The position numbers and the translations under genes were made by a program. From contig PASR01000014.1 of assembly GCA_002713365.1 (NCBI GenBank), positions 62,001-126,000 of the forward strand: a DNA stretch of 64,000 nt. Reading direction: 5' to 3'. Source of the stretch: Rhodospirillaceae bacterium (lineage in GTDB: Bacteria; Pseudomonadota; Alphaproteobacteria; UBA6615). Positions 27,954 through 37,075 of this stretch are shown in pieces (positions within the stretch are counted from its first letter, which is position 1; the number at the start of each line of letters is the position of its first letter). A model generated the notes under the pieces. That model ran no database searches and was not told the DNA's origin. It worked only from the letters and a program-made list of their open reading frames with translations.

Positions 27954-29195
27954 GTGGCTGAAGTCAGTGTAGCTGTACTAGTAACTATGGACAGTAAAAG
28001 TGAAGAAGCACTTTTTGTCTGTAATGCATTAATTCAGCTCGGTGTGAAGCCATTGTTGATGGATTTATCTTTACGCCCCCATAATATAACTGGAGCTGAT
28101 ATTACCGGTGGTGATTTAGCTATAATTAGCGGAAACTCATGGGAAGAATTAGCCAAAATGGATAGAAACCAGGCCACTGAGGTTATGGTATCAGCAGGAA
28201 TAAAAACCCTAAAAGAAAAATATTTACTAGGAAATATAGGAGGCGTAATAGGTTTAGGTGGTGCTAATGGCACTTCTATGGCTTGTTCTCTGATGCGTTC
28301 ATTGCCTCCACTAGTGCCTAAAGTTATGGTAAGTGCAGTTGCTGCAACTGCTGCGGTTCAATGGTACATAGCTGAAAGTGATATAGTTATGTTTCCTTCC
28401 ATTGGCGATTTTACTTTGAATAGAATTACCCGAGGCGTACTCCAGAACGCTGCAACTGCTCTGGCTGCAATGACCTGCGCGATGGCTAACGACACTGAAA
28501 AAAAACAAGACGAACCTTTACTTATTGGGGTTTCCTCATTTGGGGGAACATCTGGTTGTGTAGATGTTGTTACTGATGGATTAGTTAGTGAGGGATATGA
28601 GGTAATACATTTTCATGCATCAGGCCCAGGTGGTAAAGCACTTGAATCGCTGGCACAAAAAGGCGAGTTAGCTGGGGTAGTGGATATTACTACCCATGAA
28701 CTTACGGATTATATAGTTGATGGTGTATACAGTGCTGGTGAGAATCGCTTAACTGCTGCTAGTGCTGCAGGTCTGCCACAGGTAATTGTTCCAGGTGCAA
28801 TTGATCATTCGAATTTTTGGGTAAATATGGTTCCTGAAAAATACTCTGATCGCGAGTTTTTCCAATATAATGCTCAAAATATTTTAATGCGCACTAATGC
28901 TTTTGAATATGAAAAACTTGGAAAATTGATGGCCGAACGTTTAAATCAAGCGGAAGAAAATTTTGTGGTCGTTATTCCATTGCGAGGTTTTAGTGAGCAT
29001 ACAAAAAGAAACACCCATGATCTTGGGGGGAATATTTTAGGTTCATGGGATAGACCCGGTGATGACAGGGTCTTTTACGAAACCCTAAAGAAAAACCTTA
29101 TAAGGGGTGAAGTAGCTGAGTTGGACCTTCATATAAATGATCCTAAATTTGGCAGTGCGTGCCTCAAGTATTTTACACAATTGATTCAAAAGTAG
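27954..29195 (+). CDS. Tm-1-like ATP-binding domain protein (UPF0261)
   Basis: This 413-residue protein matches the UPF0261/Tm-1-like family, named for the N-terminal domain of tomato Tm-1. The opening VAVLVTMDSKSEEALFVC and LGVKPLLMDLSLR are characteristic, as are GNIGGVIGLGGANGTSMAC (near 90-108), LIGVSSFGGTSGCVDVV (near 183-200) and the C-terminal PLRGFSEHTKR. I choose the GTG at 27954 because GAGGAG (27941-27946) is 7 bases upstream; a TTG at 27939 would overlap that site. Bacterial function is not established; family members bind nucleotide. The next gene, a flavoprotein, follows in 33 bases. Confidence 0.9.
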   Translation: MAEVSVAVLVTMDSKSEEALFVCNALIQLGVKPLLMDLSLRPHNITGADITGGDLAIISGNSWEELAKMDRNQATEVMVSAGIKTLKEKYLLGNIGGVIGLGGANGTSMACSLMRSLPPLVPKVMVSAVAATAAVQWYIAESDIVMFPSIGDFTLNRITRGVLQNAATALAAMTCAMANDTEKKQDEPLLIGVSSFGGTSGCVDVVTDGLVSEGYEVIHFHASGPGGKALESLAQKGELAGVVDITTHELTDYIVDGVYSAGENRLTAASAAGLPQVIVPGAIDHSNFWVNMVPEKYSDREFFQYNAQNILMRTNAFEYEKLGKLMAERLNQAEENFVVVIPLRGFSEHTKRNTHDLGGNILGSWDRPGDDRVFYETLKKNLIRGEVAELDLHINDPKFGSACLKYFTQLIQK

Positions 29196-29228
29196 ATTAA
29201 GAAAGTATAGGAATAGGAGAGGTTAACA

Positions 29229-30935
29229 GTGGCAATTGATATCTCAGTAGAAAATTATGAAACTGATGTACTTGTTATTGGAGGAGGTGCAGCGGGAGGT
29301 ATGGCGTGCTTCGAATGCGCGGAAGCTGGCGTCAGAGTTACTTTAGTTGGTAAAAGTAGACCTCCGAGCGGCACTACATCAGTTGCAAGAGGCGGGTTTG
29401 CTGCTGCTATGGGAAAAGATGATAGCCCTGCTCAACACTTAGCTGATCTTCTCGAGGGTGATGGTGGTGAGCTGATTGACCCCGAGCTAGCGGGAATCTG
29501 GTGTGAAGATATAGTCGAAATAGTTAATGATTTACGAGAATGGGGGGCTGACTTTGTAACTAATGAGGATGGAGATTTAGATTTAAAAATGTTTCCTAAT
29601 CACAGCAAACCTCGGGCTGTTCATCATTATGATACAACTGGTAATATGGTTACCAAAACTCTAGCAAAGAAAATACGACCCGACCAACGTATAGAACAAC
29701 ACTCTAATACTTCTATTGTTGATTTAATTGTTGAAGAAAACCGCATTATCGGTGCTTGGGGTGTAAACTATAATAAGGGTACCTTAGTTGCCTATTCCGC
29801 TAAAGAAATTATTTTGGCTACTGGAGGTGGAAGCGGTCTTTTTTATGTAAATGATAACCCTCCACAAGTCACGGGTGATGGTTATGTAATGGGTTATCGT
29901 GCTGGCGTAGCGTTATTAGGAAGTGAGATGATAGACTTTCAGGCTATGTGTTGTTCACCCGAGGAGTTATTTGGGTTTGCCCCTCATCCGACAGGTTTTA
30001 TTAATGCAGGTGCCGTTTTTCGTAATAGGGACGGAGAGTTGTTTCTAAAACGTTATTTTCCGGACACAGCTGAAAAGAGCACAAGAAGCGAAGTTATTCT
30101 AGCTATGGCCAAAGAGATACACGCAGGACGAGCAGGACTAACTGGCGGTATTTTTATGGATGCAACAGAAGTTCCAATGGAAATTATTCAAAAGCAGATC
30201 CCTCATGTTTATAAAACGTGTCTTCATAGGGGTATTGATATTAGTAAAACGCCTTTGGAGGTTGCTCCAGGAAGCCACACGTGGCTCGGGGGACTTGAAA
30301 TTGACATAGATGGTAGGACACCAATGAGTGGTTTATGGGCAGCTGGAGAAACTGGAGGAGGAATTCACGGTGGTAATAGGATAGGCGGATCGGCATTATC
30401 GTCTGCCCTTGTCTTTGGTCGTAGAGCTGGTAAAGCTGCCGCCCGTTTGGCTAAGAGTGAAAGTTCTATACCAGTCAGAGTTGAGGTTCCAGATGAGGCG
30501 AATGATATGCTAGTCGATTTAATAAGCCGTGATGAGGGGCCACTGCAGGCGGATGTTAGATTGCGTTGTCGAATGCTAGCTCATGATCAACTTGGATCAA
30601 TTAGAAGCTCTGATGGTTGTAAATCTGCATTAGCCGAGTATTCGAAGATAGAAACTGAAGAAATCCCTCGTATGCGACTTTCGGAAGAAGCAAAGAAATC
30701 ACAGAAACTAAGGGGTCAAGAACTAGAAAGTGCTTTGTCTGTATCAAATTTAGCGCTTTTGGGACGACTATTGGCCACTGCATCACTAGCACGTGAAGAA
30801 AGTCGTGGAGCACATTACCGAACTGATTTCCCGGATAAAGATGACAAAAACTGGGGTGCAGTAACACGACTAGAGAAGGGGCTAAACGGCGAAATTATTA
30901 TTAAAAAGGATTCACTAAAACAAGATATTTCATAA
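29229..30935 (+). CDS. Fumarate reductase/succinate dehydrogenase-type flavoprotein
   Basis: This 568-residue FAD enzyme has the dinucleotide motif VLVIGGGAAGGMACFE (residues 14-29), SVARGGFAAAMG near 55, RAVHHYDTTGNMVTK near 130, and the FAD-contact GIHGGNRIGGSALSSALVFG near 378-397. The C-terminal helical bundle resembles the SdhA/AprA/NadB tail. No partner iron-sulfur or membrane subunit is adjacent, so it is not a normal SDH subunit. GTG start at 29229 follows AGGAGAGG. Its close linkage to the Tm-1-like gene suggests a shared pathway; the substrate (perhaps a dicarboxylate or an unsaturated acid) is unknown. Confidence 0.9.
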   Translation: MAIDISVENYETDVLVIGGGAAGGMACFECAEAGVRVTLVGKSRPPSGTTSVARGGFAAAMGKDDSPAQHLADLLEGDGGELIDPELAGIWCEDIVEIVNDLREWGADFVTNEDGDLDLKMFPNHSKPRAVHHYDTTGNMVTKTLAKKIRPDQRIEQHSNTSIVDLIVEENRIIGAWGVNYNKGTLVAYSAKEIILATGGGSGLFYVNDNPPQVTGDGYVMGYRAGVALLGSEMIDFQAMCCSPEELFGFAPHPTGFINAGAVFRNRDGELFLKRYFPDTAEKSTRSEVILAMAKEIHAGRAGLTGGIFMDATEVPMEIIQKQIPHVYKTCLHRGIDISKTPLEVAPGSHTWLGGLEIDIDGRTPMSGLWAAGETGGGIHGGNRIGGSALSSALVFGRRAGKAAARLAKSESSIPVRVEVPDEANDMLVDLISRDEGPLQADVRLRCRMLAHDQLGSIRSSDGCKSALAEYSKIETEEIPRMRLSEEAKKSQKLRGQELESALSVSNLALLGRLLATASLAREESRGAHYRTDFPDKDDKNWGAVTRLEKGLNGEIIIKKDSLKQDIS

Positions 30936-30952
30936 AAGTTACGGTAACTTTT
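30934..30952. terminator. Possible bidirectional terminator
   Basis: AAAAGTTA (30934-30941) and TAACTTTT (30945-30952) form an 8-base stem with a 3-base loop exactly across the junction of the convergent flavoprotein and Zn-dehydrogenase genes, covering both stop codons. The T-rich arms could act in either direction. The stem is weak. Confidence 0.42.
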
Positions 30953-31967
30953 AGTAATGTTCCATAATTATTTTCATTCTTTGTGGTGCGTCAGTACCAA
31001 CCATTTCCATTGCTTTTCCAAGTTGATCAAGAGGAAGTATATCACTGATTAGTGGGTTTAAGTTTATTTTTCCACTTTCAAACATTTCCAAACATGCAGA
31101 AAAATCTTTGTCTGTTGCGGCCCTTGCATTGATAAACTGTATTTCCTTAAAATACATATCATAAAATGGTAGAGCACCTTCCGTATTGGTATGGATACCA
31201 TAACCAAGGACACGACCTCCTAGTCTAACTAGATCCATTGCTTGGGCCAAAACGGATAGTTTACCGGCTGATTCAATAACCAAGTCAGCTCCGATGCCAT
31301 TAGTAGCTTCTAGCACAAGTTGTTTTGTTAGATCGTTGGGCTCTAGTGTAATATCTGCGCCTATACTTTCAGCCACCTCGCGTTTCCACTTGCTACGAGT
31401 AATACCGATTATAGTTTTTGCACCTCTTGCTTTTGCGAGTTGTACATGCAGCAGTCCACCGACACCCAGACCTAGAACTACTACTGTGTCATTAATTGAA
31501 ACGCTAGCCATTTGCTGTGCATGCATTACGGTGGTTAAAACTTGTATTAATGGTGCTTCCTGGTTAGTAATTTTGTCGGGCATAGCAAAAACGTTTTTTG
31601 GGGGAACGGCTACATACTCTGCAAATCCGCCGTCCTGGTCGCGACCTATTAATCCTCCATTAGGGCAAAGTTGAGTTTGACCTATGTTACAATGAAAACA
31701 TTCTCCACAATATAGAACCGGATCTACAATGACTCTTGATCCAACCTTAGGACTCGCCGAATCTCCTGCTTGAGTAACTTCACCTATCATCTCATGACCC
31801 ATAATGAGAGGGTAATTGGCTGGGATTCCCCCACTAAATATCTTTAAGTCAGTTCCACAAACTCCCGAATGAGTAATACGAACAACACTATTGCCATCAT
31901 CTGCATTAGGGTTTTCAACTTCCTCCAGTCCTACTTTGTTTGGAGCTCCCAGTAGCATTGCCTTCAT
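30951..31967 (-). CDS. Zinc-dependent alcohol dehydrogenase (MDR)
   Basis: This 338-residue medium-chain dehydrogenase carries the catalytic-zinc ligands Cys37 (GVCGTD), His58 and Glu59 (GHEMIGEV), and the structural-zinc cysteines 87, 90, 93 and 101 (YCGECFHCNIG). The NAD domain begins with VVVLGLGVGGLLHVQLAKA. It resembles sorbitol, threonine or 2,3-butanediol dehydrogenase-type enzymes. GAGGAG precedes the ATG. The next gene upstream on the same strand (D-2-hydroxyacid dehydrogenase) ends 51 bases away, so the two likely share a transcript. Confidence 0.92.
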   Translation of the reverse strand: MKAMLLGAPNKVGLEEVENPNADDGNSVVRITHSGVCGTDLKIFSGGIPANYPLIMGHEMIGEVTQAGDSASPKVGSRVIVDPVLYCGECFHCNIGQTQLCPNGGLIGRDQDGGFAEYVAVPPKNVFAMPDKITNQEAPLIQVLTTVMHAQQMASVSINDTVVVLGLGVGGLLHVQLAKARGAKTIIGITRSKWKREVAESIGADITLEPNDLTKQLVLEATNGIGADLVIESAGKLSVLAQAMDLVRLGGRVLGYGIHTNTEGALPFYDMYFKEIQFINARAATDKDFSACLEMFESGKINLNPLISDILPLDQLGKAMEMVGTDAPQRMKIIMEHY

Positions 31968-32018
31968 TCTTTATAACTCCTCTACTATAAAATTATATTC
32001 ATATGCTGCAGTCGCTAT

Positions 32019-32993
32019 TTATTTTGTGAAAACATCCGGGTTCACGGGAAACTTAGGCTTCGCTCCGTTTAGTACAGCAGCAACATCTTTTGCAACAGTT
32101 GTTTGCAGATCGAGTAAAGCATCTTCAGAATAAAAGCCTGTATGCGGAGTGAGTATTAGATCTTCTCTACCAAATAAAGGGCTGTCTGATGACGGAGGTT
32201 CTTGAGGTAAAACGTCAAGCGCAGCCCCTCCTATTTCTCCTTTTTCTAGAGCTTCAACTAATGCATCAATATCCACTAGTGGTCCTCTGGAGGTATTTAT
32301 TAGCAAGGCATCATTTTTCATTTTTCTAAATGCTTCAGTACTAAACATGTTTTGTGTCTCTGGAGTTAACGGTGCGTGCACTGATATATAGTCGGACTTT
32401 TCGTATAGTTCTTCTAATTCTACTTTTTGGGTGTTCATTTTAGTAAAAAGATCATCTGGTGCATATGGATCTGCAGCAATAGTTTTAATGCCGAATGCTT
32501 GCGCTTTTCCCACTACTGCTTGCGCAATATTCCCTAACCCTACTAAACCAAGGGTGCGGCCTTTCAGACGTCTAATAGGTACAACAGCAGGCATTTCCCA
32601 GCGTCCATTATGAACCATTTGGTTAGAGAATGGAATTTTACGTGCCAGAGCTAGTAAAGTTGTCATAGCATGGTCAGATACCTCGTCGAGGCAATATAGG
32701 GGAGCGTATGTAACTACAATACCAGCCTCAGTAGCGGCTTCAATATCTATATTATCAGTTCCCACACCAAAACGCCATATTACTTTACATTTTTCCAATC
32801 CATTAATGACTTCAGCTGTAATTTGGGCATACGTTACAAATAATGCTTCTGCATCTCGGGCAACTGATAAAATTGCTTCTTTACTTGGGTTTTCAGACCT
32901 TTCTAGACTGACATTTAAATCTGCAAGAACTTTTTCTGCAGGTTCCCAGTTAGGAAACACTGTATCGGCGATGGCAACTAATATTTTGCTCAT
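32019..32993 (-). CDS. D-2-hydroxyacid dehydrogenase (SerA/hydroxypyruvate-reductase type)
   Basis: This 324-residue NAD-dependent enzyme has the Rossmann motif GLVGLGNIAQAVVGKAQAFG, the substrate-binding Arg in INTSRGPLVD, Glu in LPQEPP, and the catalytic His in LTPHTGFYSE. The N-terminal domain WRFGVGTDNIDIEAATEAGI is typical of phosphoglycerate dehydrogenase-like members, but no ACT domain follows. It converts a D-2-hydroxy acid and the 2-oxo acid; which acid is not fixed. GAGG lies just before the ATG. It is the first gene of a probable pair with the Zn-dehydrogenase. Confidence 0.92.
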   Translation of the reverse strand: MSKILVAIADTVFPNWEPAEKVLADLNVSLERSENPSKEAILSVARDAEALFVTYAQITAEVINGLEKCKVIWRFGVGTDNIDIEAATEAGIVVTYAPLYCLDEVSDHAMTTLLALARKIPFSNQMVHNGRWEMPAVVPIRRLKGRTLGLVGLGNIAQAVVGKAQAFGIKTIAADPYAPDDLFTKMNTQKVELEELYEKSDYISVHAPLTPETQNMFSTEAFRKMKNDALLINTSRGPLVDIDALVEALEKGEIGGAALDVLPQEPPSSDSPLFGREDLILTPHTGFYSEDALLDLQTTVAKDVAAVLNGAKPKFPVNPDVFTK

Positions 32994-33112
32994 TTTTTCC
33001 TCTTAGTATTTGTTCATTAAGACAGATTCTAGGTCTAATCTTTTGTATTAAAAAATGATATTTACATTGGGTATAAAATAAAAATTCTGAAAGAGCTATC
33101 ATATTTATATAT

Positions 33113-34132
33113 TTATAATATTGAATAAAACCAGACACCATCTTTACTTTTTTCTCGCTTAATACGTCTAAGAGAAATTAAATGGTTAAGATGAGCCAAG
33201 GTTTCAGTGACAGCTAGGCTGGATTGGAGGCTGTCAAGATCGCTCGAGAAAGATTTACTAGCTATAGTGTTTGCTGTGGATGATTCGGTACACAGAAGCG
33301 CCATCTGTTCTAGTCTTTCATCATGATGTTCTAACAGCTTATCAAGACGATAGTGAATTCCATAAAATGGTTCATTATGCGAAGGAAGAACGAGAGTAGT
33401 ATCGGGTAATTTACTACGAAATGAAGAAGTTGTTTTTAAAAAATCACCTAAGGGGTTTTCCCCACCGTCACCAGGGAAAAGTGATACATTAGGTGATATC
33501 TTAGGTAAAACTTGATCGCCAGCTATCAGAACATTTAGATCAGAACAGTAGATTGAGACGTGCTCAGGAGCATGTCCACGTCCAATCATTACTTCCCAGG
33601 ATTTTCCTCCTATATTAAAGAGCATTCCGTCATACATAGTTGTATGCAAATCTGGTGTTGGGCTCATGCGGCTATTATATCCAGACCACAGTGAGTGGGT
33701 TGTATTTATCATTTCTTCTGAACAGCCGGCACTACGAAAAAAGGAAAATACATTTTCTGTCCATGCTTCATCAGGTCCCCCAGTTAATAAACGTGTTCGT
33801 TCCCACTCAGTTTTGCTCATCCATAATTGTGAATCAAATTTTTCTGTTAACCATCCCGCTAGACCAGCATGATCTGAATGAAAGTGAGTTACAATTATTC
33901 TCTTTATGAGCCTTTTTTGGAGATGACTATTACTAATCAGAGTCCAAGCTTTACGCGCTTCTTCCATTGCCATTCCTGTGTCAATCAAAGTCCAGCTATC
34001 GCCGTCTTCTAGCAACCAAAGATTTACATGGTTAAGCCGGAATGGCAGCGGCATACGTATCCAATATATGCCTGGTGCTACTAGCTGAACTTCGCCATTT
34101 TTAGGAATTTTAGTAAAAGGATATTCAATCAT
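33113..34132 (-). CDS. Metallo-beta-lactamase-fold hydrolase
   Basis: This 339-residue protein has the metal-binding motif HFHSDH (His83-His88) in IVTHFHSDHAGLAGWL, and further ligands in GRGHAPEHV and the Asp of LIAGDQVLP. The C-terminal 80 residues form a winged-helix-like tail, as in LACTB2/glyoxalase-II-like relatives. It is likely a hydrolase of a thioester, lactone or phosphodiester. No clear Shine-Dalgarno is visible. It lies between a FAH-family gene and a hydroxyacid dehydrogenase, all on the minus strand with gaps of about 73 and 119 bases. Confidence 0.9.
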   Translation of the reverse strand: MIEYPFTKIPKNGEVQLVAPGIYWIRMPLPFRLNHVNLWLLEDGDSWTLIDTGMAMEEARKAWTLISNSHLQKRLIKRIIVTHFHSDHAGLAGWLTEKFDSQLWMSKTEWERTRLLTGGPDEAWTENVFSFFRSAGCSEEMINTTHSLWSGYNSRMSPTPDLHTTMYDGMLFNIGGKSWEVMIGRGHAPEHVSIYCSDLNVLIAGDQVLPKISPNVSLFPGDGGENPLGDFLKTTSSFRSKLPDTTLVLPSHNEPFYGIHYRLDKLLEHHDERLEQMALLCTESSTANTIASKSFSSDLDSLQSSLAVTETLAHLNHLISLRRIKREKSKDGVWFYSIL

Positions 34133-34205
34133 ATTAAAAAAATCATGATTTAAAGCTTCAGGAACAATAGAGATACTCTATACATCTCTACTATAGTTGG
34201 CGGAG

Positions 34206-35051
34206 TTATGCTTTATACTTTACTACTTTGCTTTTGTGTTCTCCTAACCCTTCTACACCGCACGTTACTATATCACCTGCTTTAAGAAATACCTGAGGTT
34301 TCATTCCTAATCCAACACCTGAAGGTGTTCCAGTATAAATTACATCGCCAGGATATAGGGTAATCATTTTGCTCATATTGCTTATGATTGCCGCACAATT
34401 AAATATCATGTCTGAGGTGTTACTGTCTTGGTAGCGTTTACCGTTAACTTCAAGCCAAAGCCTTAGTTTTTGAGGGTTTTTAACTTCATCTGAGGTAACT
34501 AACCATGGTCCTAATGGAGCAAAAGTATCTGGGCTTTTTCCCATTATCCATTGTAAGCCGCCATGTTCTAGCAAGAAAGCTCTTTCGGATACTTCATTTC
34601 CTGTTGCATATCCAGCAACATATTTAAGAGCATCTCGTTTACTTACATGACGAGTTTTACGCCCAATTACCAAGCACAGTTCGATTTCCCAGTCTGTTTT
34701 TTTTGATCCCTTAGGTAAAACAATTGCATCTTTATGACCTGTTAACGGACAAGTTTTGGTAAATACAAATGGTTCTGATGGAACTTTTACTCCTGCTTCT
34801 TTGGCATGTAGGGCATAATTAAGTGCAATGGCAAACGTTCTTCGAGGTACAACAGGTGGTCCCAAGCGTGGTCTGCCTCTAACAAGTGGTAATTGATTTT
34901 CTTTTAGTTTAGAGATTTTATTTAAACTAGCTGGGGCTAGAGCATCTCCATCAAAATCATTAATTAACTTAGATAGATCTCGAATTTTTCCATTACTATC
35001 TAGTAAACCCGGCTTTTCCTTGCCGGCAGGCCCGTAACGTAAAAGTTTCAT
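34206..35051 (-). CDS. Fumarylacetoacetate hydrolase-family protein
   Basis: This 281-residue protein shows the FAH C-terminal domain: FAIALNYALHAKEAG (73-87), the metal-binding EXE Glu122 and Glu124 (DWEIELCLVIG), and GDVIYTGTPSGVGLG near 248. In family members a metal-binding Asp lies in an NDVSARD-like segment; here it reads GNEVSERAF, with Glu153 there, a conservative change that I read by eye. Likely roles are hydrolysis of an acylpyruvate-type C-C bond, isomerisation, or oxaloacetate decarboxylation. AAGGGA lies 9 bases before the ATG. It is one of several co-directional catabolic genes. Confidence 0.88.
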   Translation of the reverse strand: MKLLRYGPAGKEKPGLLDSNGKIRDLSKLINDFDGDALAPASLNKISKLKENQLPLVRGRPRLGPPVVPRRTFAIALNYALHAKEAGVKVPSEPFVFTKTCPLTGHKDAIVLPKGSKKTDWEIELCLVIGRKTRHVSKRDALKYVAGYATGNEVSERAFLLEHGGLQWIMGKSPDTFAPLGPWLVTSDEVKNPQKLRLWLEVNGKRYQDSNTSDMIFNCAAIISNMSKMITLYPGDVIYTGTPSGVGLGMKPQVFLKAGDIVTCGVEGLGEHKSKVVKYKA

Positions 35052-35181
35052 ATTTATTATCCCTTGAGATTTTTGAGGTAAACATCATTTTTTATCTTAA
35101 ATAATTATCATCATAGAATTAAAAAAGGAACCATAACTATAGTTTAAATATGTCCCATAAATATAATTTATATACATAATG

Positions 35182-35523
35182 TCAGGAGATTTTATTCAGA
35201 CGAAGCTTTAAACTTTCTCCAAGCCATATAGCAAAACTTGTATGATCAGCAATATCATCTCCTGTTAAAGGATGAACTAAGATTGATAAACCATCTCGAT
35301 TAAATGACATCCAAGTAACTAAACTAGAAAATATGTCAGCTTTAAATTCAACTTGGTACATCCCTTTTGGATGCGGCCCTACTGGATTTTCATGCCATCG
35401 ACCTAGATTTACATTAAATCGGGTTTTCATGCGTCTTCTAAGTCGATCAGCTACTTTTTTATTATCAGAATCATAATAAACGTGAGCATGATAACCAGCA
35501 ATTGACTCAATAGTTTTGGACAT
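35182..35523 (-). CDS. DOPA 4,5-dioxygenase-family protein
   Basis: This 113-residue protein matches the small DOPA-4,5-dioxygenase-like family. The conserved His patches are IAGYHAHVYYD (residues 8-18), PVGPHPKGMYQVEF near 47-60, and LVHPLTGDDIADHT near 81-94. Plant and fungal relatives open the DOPA ring; bacterial relatives are seldom characterised and may act on other catechols. It is the first minus-strand gene opposite egtBD, across a 253-base divergent intergenic region. A direct link with ergothioneine is not implied. Confidence 0.88.
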   Translation of the reverse strand: MSKTIESIAGYHAHVYYDSDNKKVADRLRRRMKTRFNVNLGRWHENPVGPHPKGMYQVEFKADIFSSLVTWMSFNRDGLSILVHPLTGDDIADHTSFAIWLGESLKLRLNKIS

Positions 35524-35551
35524 ATTATAAAAATAACCAACAAAAGCTTTG

Positions 35552-35597
35552 CGTCAACCGTAAGTGCATAAAGAAATGTATTCACTTTATGTTGACG
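35552..35597. repeat. Dyad repeat in the egtB/DOPA-dioxygenase divergent region
   Basis: CGTCAAC (35552-35558) and GTTGACG (35591-35597) are perfect inverted copies bordering a 32-base spacer which itself contains AAGTG and CACTT able to pair. The element lies in the divergent promoter region, so it could be an operator or a structured leader. No protein can be assigned. Confidence 0.45.
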
Positions 35598-35620
35598 GGG
35601 TGACTGTTGGATTGTTTAAA
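35592..35620 (+). promoter_or_regulatory. Possible sigma-70-type promoter for egtBD
   Basis: TTGACG (35592-35597) and TTTAAA (35615-35620) are separated by 17 bases. The -35 is close to consensus; the -10 is only partly so. It would give a leader of about 150 bases before egtB. The -35 overlaps the right arm of the dyad repeat, which would be suitable for repression. Prediction only. Confidence 0.3.
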
Positions 35621-35776
35621 TTAATTATCCATTGAATATAAACCTCATATCTATAGAAATTAATCATGATTTTTAACCGATACTTACTTAACAATGCGCT
35701 ATGTAGGGTTTAAAGAGCTCTGGTTAATCTCATAAGACGAAATTTACTTTTTAAAATACCATAGAGGTCAGAACTT

Positions 35777-37075
35777 TTGGTTCCTAATGTTTTTGAGTCC
35801 CACATTATAGATATAAATTCACAAGACCGTGAAGCAATATTAACTCATTTTCGCTGGGTGCGTGGCGAGACTGAACGATTGGTGGCTCCTTTATCACTAG
35901 AAGACCAAGTAGTACAATCAATGGCTGATGCAAGTCCGACTAAGTGGCATCTTGCCCACGTGACTTGGTTTTTTGAAACCTTGATACTTACCCCTTATTA
36001 CAAAGGATATAGCACTCCTAACGAATGCTTTATTTATCTATATAATTCTTATTATGAAACTATAGGCGAACGACATCCAAGACCAGAGAGAGGTTTATTG
36101 ACGCGACCATCTGGCGATGAAGTTATTAGTTATCGTAAACATGTAGATTCTGCTGTTGAGAATTTTATAGCTAACGCTGATGAAAGAACTTGGGAAATAG
36201 TGGGTCCATTGATATTACTGGGTCTGCATCATGAGCAGCAGCATCAGGAATTAATCCTTATGGATATACTTAACGCTTTTTCCCATAATCCAATTTTTCC
36301 GAGTTATCTAGATCATATTACTCTTTCAGAAAAAAAGGCACCCAGACTAGATTGGTTTGAATTTGACGGAGGAATATATGAAATTGGACATAAAGGTGAG
36401 GAGTTTTCCTTCGATAATGAAGGCCCTCCACATAAAGAATATCTGGAACCTTACCAAATTGCTTCAAGGTTGGTAACTAATTCTGAATGGAAAGCATTTA
36501 TGTCTGATGGGGGTTACGAACGAGCGGAATTATGGCTGTCAGATGGATGGTCCATTGTACAAAATGAAAATTGGAAAACTCCTTTGTACTGGAAACAGAT
36601 TGATGGAGTTTGGATGGCCATGACATTGTCTGGGCTTCAGATGGTTAACGATGAATCCCCTGTCTGTCATGTCAGTTTTTACGAAGCAGATGCATATGCA
36701 CGTTGGTCTGGAAAACGTTTACCAACTGAATCAGAGTTGGAAATAGCAGCTAGTGGAATGGAAATTAAGGGAAATTTTCAATCGAAAGGTTTATTGCAAG
36801 CAGAACCTGCTGATGGAGTGCTTTCTAGTTTTCCTGAGCAACTATTTGGAGATGTTTGGGAGTGGACTCAAAGTTCGTACAGCCCCTATCCGGGCTACAA
36901 ACCAGTATCTGGGGCAGCTGGTGAATATAATGGAAAGTTTATGTCTAGCCAAATGGTATTGAGGGGGGGATCTTGTGTAACTCCAGTCGGTCATGTCCGT
37001 TCGACTTATCGAAATTTTTTCTACCCACATATGCGATGGCAGTTTTCAGGACTGCGTTTGGCGGATAATATATGA
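35777..37075 (+). CDS. egtB: Ergothioneine synthase EgtB (hercynine oxygenase)
   Basis: This 432-residue non-heme iron enzyme joins hercynine to a thiol donor and forms the sulfoxide in ergothioneine synthesis. The N-terminal DinB-like domain carries HLAHVTWFFE (His58, His61) and the HX3HXE iron site in HHEQQHQEL (His152, His156, Glu158). The C-terminal formylglycine-enzyme-like domain (about 190-430) shows VCHVSFYEADAYARWSGKRLPTE-type sequence, GDVWEWTQSSY and VLRGGSC. The TTG start is supported by GAGG 9 bases upstream; no ATG is near. Its stop overlaps the egtD start (ATGA), so the two are translationally coupled. Donor, gamma-glutamylcysteine or cysteine, is not decided. Confidence 0.94.
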   Translation: MVPNVFESHIIDINSQDREAILTHFRWVRGETERLVAPLSLEDQVVQSMADASPTKWHLAHVTWFFETLILTPYYKGYSTPNECFIYLYNSYYETIGERHPRPERGLLTRPSGDEVISYRKHVDSAVENFIANADERTWEIVGPLILLGLHHEQQHQELILMDILNAFSHNPIFPSYLDHITLSEKKAPRLDWFEFDGGIYEIGHKGEEFSFDNEGPPHKEYLEPYQIASRLVTNSEWKAFMSDGGYERAELWLSDGWSIVQNENWKTPLYWKQIDGVWMAMTLSGLQMVNDESPVCHVSFYEADAYARWSGKRLPTESELEIAASGMEIKGNFQSKGLLQAEPADGVLSSFPEQLFGDVWEWTQSSYSPYPGYKPVSGAAGEYNGKFMSSQMVLRGGSCVTPVGHVRSTYRNFFYPHMRWQFSGLRLADNI

